Shown here one piece after another: positions 59,639 to 64,000 of a stretch of 64,000 nucleotides of DNA. Below the pieces are notes generated by a model, which saw only the letters and a list, made by a program, of their open reading frames with translations, did no database searches and had not been told where the DNA came from. Source of the stretch: DATBVX01 sp963810775 (GTDB lineage Bacteria; Pseudomonadota; Gammaproteobacteria; Steroidobacterales; Steroidobacteraceae). The first letter of the stretch is position 1. Each line of letters opens with the position of its first letter. Location: NCBI GenBank assembly GCA_963810775.1, contig CAWEOT010000009.1:248001-312000 (forward strand), in the 5' to 3' direction. Made by a program: the position numbers and the translations under genes.

Positions 59639-61675
59639 CTAGAGCAGCGGCACCAGCAGCAGAGCGACGATGTTGATGATCTTGATCAGCGGGTTGATCG
59701 CCGGGCCGGCCGTGTCCTTGTAGGGATCACCGACCGTATCACCGGTGACTGCGGCCTTGTGGGCATCCGAGCCCTTGCCACCGAAGTGTCCTTCCTCGAT
59801 GTACTTCTTGGCGTTATCCCAGGCGCCGCCGCCGGTGCACATCGAGATCGCCACGAACAGGCCGGTCACGATCGTTCCGATCAAGAGACCGCCGAGTGCC
59901 CGGATCCCAGCGCCCGGCCCCATAAACCAGTTCATTACGACCGCGAGAGCGATCGGAACGAGAATCGGCAGGAGCGAGGGTACGATCATTTCCTTGATCG
60001 CGGCGCGGGTCAGCAGATCAACGGCCGTGGAATAGTCGGGCTTCGCCGTGCCTTCCATGATTCCCTTGATTTCGCGGAACTGCCGGCGCACCTCGTTCAC
60101 CACCGCACCGGCTGCGCGACCGACGGCCTGCATCGCCATCGAGCCGAACAGGTACGGCACCAGGCCGCCGATGAAGAGCCCGATGATGACCGCCGGATCG
60201 GAGAGCTCGAAACTTTGCAACTTGCCGAGCGCAGCCAGGTTGTGGGTGTAGTCCGCAAACAGTACCAGTGCCGCGAGGCCCGCTGAGCCGATCGCATACC
60301 CCTTGGTGACGGCCTTGGTGGTGTTGCCCACCGCATCCAGTGCATCGGTGATGGTGCGCACGTTCTTCGGCAGGCCGGCCATTTCGGCGATGCCGCCGCC
60401 GTTGTCGGTAATCGGGCCATACGCATCGAGTGCCACGATCATGCCGGTCATCGACAGCATGGCGGTGGCGGCGATGGCGATGCCGTAAAGGTCACCCAGC
60501 TTGTAAGCACCCCCGATTGCGATCACCACCGCCAGGACCGGGAGTGCGGTCGAGCGCATCGAGACCGCGAGCCCGGCGATGATGTTGGTCGCGTGTCCGG
60601 TCTGCGACGCCGCTGCGACGCTTCGCACCGGAGCGTATTCGGTCGCCGTGTAGTACTCGGTGATGATGATCATTGCGGCGGTAAGAGCGAGGCCGATCAA
60701 TGCGCACCAGTACAGGTTCATGCTGCCGGCGCCCATGATCTTCTGCGTCACCGGGTAGAACGCAATGGCAGCGATCACGCCTGAGACTGTCACGCCGCGA
60801 TACAGGGCCGGCATGATCTTGCCGCTCTTGCCGGCACTGACGAAGAAGCTGCCGACGATCGAACCGATGATGGAGACCGCGCCGAGCACCAGCGGATAGA
60901 TCACCGCATTGATGCCCGCGCTCTGCATGACGAGACCGCCGAGCAACATCGTCGCGACGACAGTCACTGCGTAGGTTTCAAACAGGTCCGCAGCCATGCC
61001 GGCGCAGTCGCCCACGTTGTCGCCCACGTTATCGGCGATCACCGCGGGATTGCGGGGGTCATCTTCCGGAATTCCCGCCTCGACCTTGCCGACAAGATCC
61101 GCTCCCACATCGGCGCCCTTCGTGAAAATCCCGCCGCCGAGTCGCGCAAAGATCGAGATGAGCGAGCCGCCGAACGCCAGCCCGATCAGCGCGTGCAGCG
61201 CCGTGTCATCGTTGCCCGTGAGATGCCGCACGAACATGTAGTAGCCCGCGACCCCGATCAGCCCCAGTCCTACCACCAGCATTCCGGTGATGGCGCCGCC
61301 GCGAAATGCGATCTTGAGCGCGGGATTGAGGCCGACGCTCGCCGCATGCGCGGTACGAACATTCGCGCGCACCGAAATATTCATGCCGATGTAGCCCGCG
61401 AGGCCCGACAGGAGCGCGCCAACGGCGAATCCGCCCGCAGTCACCCAGTTCAGGATTAGTCCGAGGACCACGAAGAGCACCACGCCGACGATCGCAATGG
61501 TCGAGTACTGGCGGTTGAGGTAAGCGCGCGCGCCGGCCTGTATGGCCGCGGCAATTTCCTGCATGCGCTCGTTGCCCGCGGGCTGGCGAAGCACCCAGCT
61601 CACTGCGAAGACGCCGTAAACGATCGCTGCAACGCCGGCGGCAATGGCCACCCACAGGGCGACTTCAGGGGTCAT
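59639..61675 (-). CDS. hppA: Membrane-bound proton-pumping pyrophosphatase
   Basis: This 678-residue protein has about 16 helices and the pyrophosphatase signatures: FTKGADVGADLVGKVEAGIPEDDPRNPAVIADNVGDNVGDCAGMAADLFETY, DNGGGIAEMAGLPKNVR and GDTVGDPYKDTAGPAINPLIKI. The GNTTK at the potassium-switch position (Lys instead of Ala) fits the K+-independent proton pump class. It hydrolyses PPi and moves protons across the inner membrane. It is 81 bp downstream of the PPi-phosphofructokinase gene on the same strand. Confidence 0.95.
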   Translation of the reverse strand: MTPEVALWVAIAAGVAAIVYGVFAVSWVLRQPAGNERMQEIAAAIQAGARAYLNRQYSTIAIVGVVLFVVLGLILNWVTAGGFAVGALLSGLAGYIGMNISVRANVRTAHAASVGLNPALKIAFRGGAITGMLVVGLGLIGVAGYYMFVRHLTGNDDTALHALIGLAFGGSLISIFARLGGGIFTKGADVGADLVGKVEAGIPEDDPRNPAVIADNVGDNVGDCAGMAADLFETYAVTVVATMLLGGLVMQSAGINAVIYPLVLGAVSIIGSIVGSFFVSAGKSGKIMPALYRGVTVSGVIAAIAFYPVTQKIMGAGSMNLYWCALIGLALTAAMIIITEYYTATEYAPVRSVAAASQTGHATNIIAGLAVSMRSTALPVLAVVIAIGGAYKLGDLYGIAIAATAMLSMTGMIVALDAYGPITDNGGGIAEMAGLPKNVRTITDALDAVGNTTKAVTKGYAIGSAGLAALVLFADYTHNLAALGKLQSFELSDPAVIIGLFIGGLVPYLFGSMAMQAVGRAAGAVVNEVRRQFREIKGIMEGTAKPDYSTAVDLLTRAAIKEMIVPSLLPILVPIALAVVMNWFMGPGAGIRALGGLLIGTIVTGLFVAISMCTGGGAWDNAKKYIEEGHFGGKGSDAHKAAVTGDTVGDPYKDTAGPAINPLIKIINIVALLLVPLL

Positions 61676-61756
61676 AGGAAATCTCCCGGAATCAGAAACT
61701 TGTGCTTAATCTTGTGATGAGGCGCGGCGCTCCGCAGCCCCAAAAAAGGCCGCGAA

Positions 61757-63052
61757 CTATAGCACAAACGGGGTGCTGAGCTTGCGCCGGACGGGCACCC
61801 CTTTGATCTCGACGTAGGCGGGCAAACCGTTGCGATACGGTGGGTAATCCTCGCCCGCGATCAGCGGTTCGAGGTAGCGCCGGCAGGGTGCCGTGATCCC
61901 GAATCCGTCGTCGGTAATGTAATCGCGCGGCACCTTCTTTTCCTGGTTGGCGACCGCCTCGAGGGGCACGTGGCCGATGGACCAGCGATACGGGCGATGT
62001 GATTTGCGCACGATCGTGGGCATCACTGCATTCATTCCTTTCACGGCAAATTCCACTGCCGCCTTGCCTACGGCATACGCCTGTTGCACGTCCACCCTGG
62101 AGGCGATGTGGCGCGCCGAACGCTGCAAGTAATCCGCGACCGCCCAGTGATATTTCAACCCAAGACTGCGTTTGATGAGTTCCGCGATCACCGGACCGAC
62201 ACCGCCGAGCTGCGTGTGACCGAATGCGTCCTTGGTACCCGCCTCGGCGAGGAACCTGCCATCCGCAGTTGCGGCTCCTTCGGAGACGACGACCACGCAG
62301 TAGCCGTAGTCAGTCACGCACTGTTTCACGCGACCGAGGAACTTCGCTTCCTCGAACGGGATTTCCGGGAACAGGATGATGTGCGGTGGATCGCTGGGCC
62401 TCGAACCTGCCAAGCCGCCTGCAGCGGCGATCCATCCGGCATGCCGGCCCATCACTTCCAGCACGAAAACCTTGGTCGAAGTGCGCGCCATTGACGCCAC
62501 ATCGAGCGCGGCTTCACGCGTCGACACGGCCACATACTTCGCGACGGACCCAAAACCGGGACAGCAATCCGTGTGAGGCAGATCGTTGTCGACAGTCTTC
62601 GGTACGCCGATGCAGGTCACGGGATAGCCGAGTTGCACACCGATCTGGGAGACCTTGTGCGCGGTGTCCATCGAATCGTTGCCGCCGTTATAGAAGAAGA
62701 AGCCGATGTCATGCGCGCGGAAGACTTCGATGAGTCGCTCGTACTCGGCCTTGTTCTTGTCGAAGCCCTTCAGCTTGTAGCGCGCCGACCCGAACGCGCC
62801 GCCCGGCGTGTACTTGAGGCCCGCGATGGTCGCTGCGCTTTCCTTGCCGACATCGATCAGGTCTTCCGTGAGGGCGCCGACGATTCCATCGCGGCCCGCG
62901 TATAGCCTGCCAATTTGCGCGCGCGCCTTGCGCGTAGCTTCGATCACGCCGCACGCCGATGCGTTGATGACGGCCGAGACACCGCCCGACTGCGCGTAGA
63001 AAGCATTGCGAGGCTTCGACCGCCCACGTTGTGCCTGTTTCTTCGCTGGCAT
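61757..63052 (-). CDS. Pyrophosphate-dependent phosphofructokinase
   Basis: This 431-residue protein carries AFYAQSGGVSAVINASACGVIEATRK, YNGGNDSMDTAHKVSQIG (GGND, where ATP-type enzymes have GGDG), CIGVPKTVDNDLPHTDCCPGFGSVAKYVA, VLEVMGRHAGWIAAAGGLA and PRDYITDDGFGITAPCRRYLEPLIAGE. The Asp in GGND and the PKTVDND segment mark a PPi-using enzyme, which makes the step reversible. ATG 63052 is preferred; a TTG upstream would add 13 residues. hppA and adk next to it support PPi-based metabolism. Confidence 0.9.
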   Translation of the reverse strand: MPAKKQAQRGRSKPRNAFYAQSGGVSAVINASACGVIEATRKARAQIGRLYAGRDGIVGALTEDLIDVGKESAATIAGLKYTPGGAFGSARYKLKGFDKNKAEYERLIEVFRAHDIGFFFYNGGNDSMDTAHKVSQIGVQLGYPVTCIGVPKTVDNDLPHTDCCPGFGSVAKYVAVSTREAALDVASMARTSTKVFVLEVMGRHAGWIAAAGGLAGSRPSDPPHIILFPEIPFEEAKFLGRVKQCVTDYGYCVVVVSEGAATADGRFLAEAGTKDAFGHTQLGGVGPVIAELIKRSLGLKYHWAVADYLQRSARHIASRVDVQQAYAVGKAAVEFAVKGMNAVMPTIVRKSHRPYRWSIGHVPLEAVANQEKKVPRDYITDDGFGITAPCRRYLEPLIAGEDYPPYRNGLPAYVEIKGVPVRRKLSTPFVL

Positions 63053-63224
63053 GGCTGGCTCGTGAAAGGTTTGTGAGAAAAAGGGGCGCAAGAATAACCG
63101 ATCCGCGGCGCGCCCAGCACCCGCGTCCCGTTTGACGCGTCCGGACTCAATCGGTACGGTACCGGGCTTTCGCGCGGCCGCCGCAAGTGCAGGCCCGCAG
63201 GGGAACAGGGGAGATCACTTCAGC

Positions 63225-64000
63225 ATGAGAATCATCCTGCTCGGTGCGCCGGGCTCAGGTAAGGGTACGCAGTCGCAGCGGCTTGCGAAGAAATACCGCG
63301 TGCCCCAGGTTTCATCGGGTGACCTGTTGCGTGACGCGGTGGCGCGCGCCACACCCTTGGGCGTCCGCGCCAAGGCGGCGATGGATGCCGGCGAACTCGT
63401 GTCCGACGACATCGTGCTGGCCTTGATTCGCGAGCGACTCAACAAGGCGGATGCGCGCCGTGGCTTCATCCTCGACGGCTTCCCGCGCAACCTCGCCCAA
63501 GCGCAGACATTGAGCGAGATGCTGGCGCAGATGGGTAAGCCGATCGAAGCAGTCGTACTGATGGACATTGATTCCGCGGTGCTGATGCGTCGCTTGACGG
63601 GACGGCGGAGCTGTCCACGTTGCGGGCGGCTGTTCAATATCTACACCTCGCCACCGGATGCGAGCACGCCCTGCGCGGACGGAGGCCACCAGCACGAGTT
63701 GGTCCAGCGACCCGACGACAACGAAGAGACGATTCGCAATCGTCTCGATGTCTATACGGCGCAAACTCGCCCTCTGGTCGAGCACTACCGCGCATGCGAG
63801 TTGCTTCGTACGGTAAATGCCGAGGGTGAGATCGACGAGGTATTCAAGCGCCTGGAACAGTCGCTTAGCGACATACCGGCACGAGTAGCAGCGAAGCGCG
63901 CCGTGCGACGGGTTGCGCCACGGCGTGCTGCCGGTGCACGGCGCAAGAGCGCGGCGCCCCGCAGGACGAAAAGCCCAAGAAAAAAGGTGCGTTCACGTGC
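63225..64000 (+). CDS. adk: Adenylate kinase with basic C-terminal tail (3' partial)
   Basis: The frame runs off the window after 258 codons. Residues 1-214 are adenylate kinase: P-loop LLGAPGSGKGTQ (7-15), SGDLLRDAV, GFILDGFPRN, a long LID with Cys130, Cys133 and Cys150 suggesting a zinc-type lid (CPRC ... PC), and RPDDNEETIRNRL. Normal enzymes end near here. Residues 220-258 instead form a basic tail with 18 Arg/Lys among 39 residues plus Ala, Pro and Ser, still open at the edge. It interconverts AMP, ADP and ATP; the tail may bind nucleic acid. Confidence 0.9.
   Translation, partial: MRIILLGAPGSGKGTQSQRLAKKYRVPQVSSGDLLRDAVARATPLGVRAKAAMDAGELVSDDIVLALIRERLNKADARRGFILDGFPRNLAQAQTLSEMLAQMGKPIEAVVLMDIDSAVLMRRLTGRRSCPRCGRLFNIYTSPPDASTPCADGGHQHELVQRPDDNEETIRNRLDVYTAQTRPLVEHYRACELLRTVNAEGEIDEVFKRLEQSLSDIPARVAAKRAVRRVAPRRAAGARRKSAAPRRTKSPRKKVRSR

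Overview
The window looks like chromosomal DNA of a high-GC gammaproteobacterium. The evidence is Kdo transferase plus Kdo kinase, a TolC-type channel, full-length GlnE, GroES/GroEL, CutA and DsbD, together with a pyrophosphate-dependent phosphofructokinase and a membrane pyrophosphatase beside adenylate kinase. The gene mix resembles the Steroidobacteraceae / Nevskiales / Xanthomonadales side of the class, but this placement is inference. No rRNA, tRNA or CRISPR array was seen.

Region 1 (1-446) is the C-terminal STAS end of a SulP anion transporter. Region 2 (about 0.5-33 kb) is an accessory block of about fifty short genes and gene remnants, nearly all on the + strand: GNAT acetyltransferases, VOC/glyoxalase proteins, four GFA-family zinc proteins, SRPBCC proteins, DUF4440/SnoaL proteins, cupins, small lipoproteins and small membrane proteins. 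Between them recur imperfect inverted-repeat sites ending in variants of GCTCAACGCGGACGTTAGGC and beginning with variants of GCCTAACAACGCGTTGGA. This is the architecture of integron attC sites, and several upstream stop codons lie inside the site, as is usual for gene cassettes. No integron integrase is visible, so the block is best read as a cluster of attC sites lacking an integrase (CALIN). It is partly decayed: some sites are halved, and an IS110-family remnant appears to split one. Several genes are broken (methyltransferase, SRPBCC, VOC, DUF4440). Two exceptions to the + strand are a cupin/tautomerase pair divergent from a winged-helix-TPR regulator (4.8-7.3 kb) and a minus-strand GFA gene (20 kb).

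Region 3 (about 33-42 kb) is a transition zone of single-copy enzymes and secreted proteins on the + strand: cysteine-synthase-like protein, DUF924, VOC, S41 protease lipoprotein, threonine aldolase and a Dph6-like ATP pyrophosphatase. It includes a DUF1772 gene with an internal deletion.

Region 4 (42-64 kb) is core genome. A minus-strand redox/metal operon (cutA-dsbD-tlpA-like) diverges from groES-groEL, which carry a heat-shock-type promoter and a CIRCE operator and end in a strong terminator. Then come glnE and a small zinc-finger protein. LPS and envelope genes follow (DUF6165 and a GT9 heptosyltransferase on minus; kdkA-waaA on plus; tolC on minus), then a rhodanese and a protein-isoaspartate-methyltransferase-like gene. 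A PAS-GGDEF-EAL protein converges on hppA across a 165-nt nested palindrome. PPi-phosphofructokinase (minus) diverges from adenylate kinase (plus), which runs off the window with an unusual basic tail. The last three suggest energy metabolism that uses pyrophosphate.
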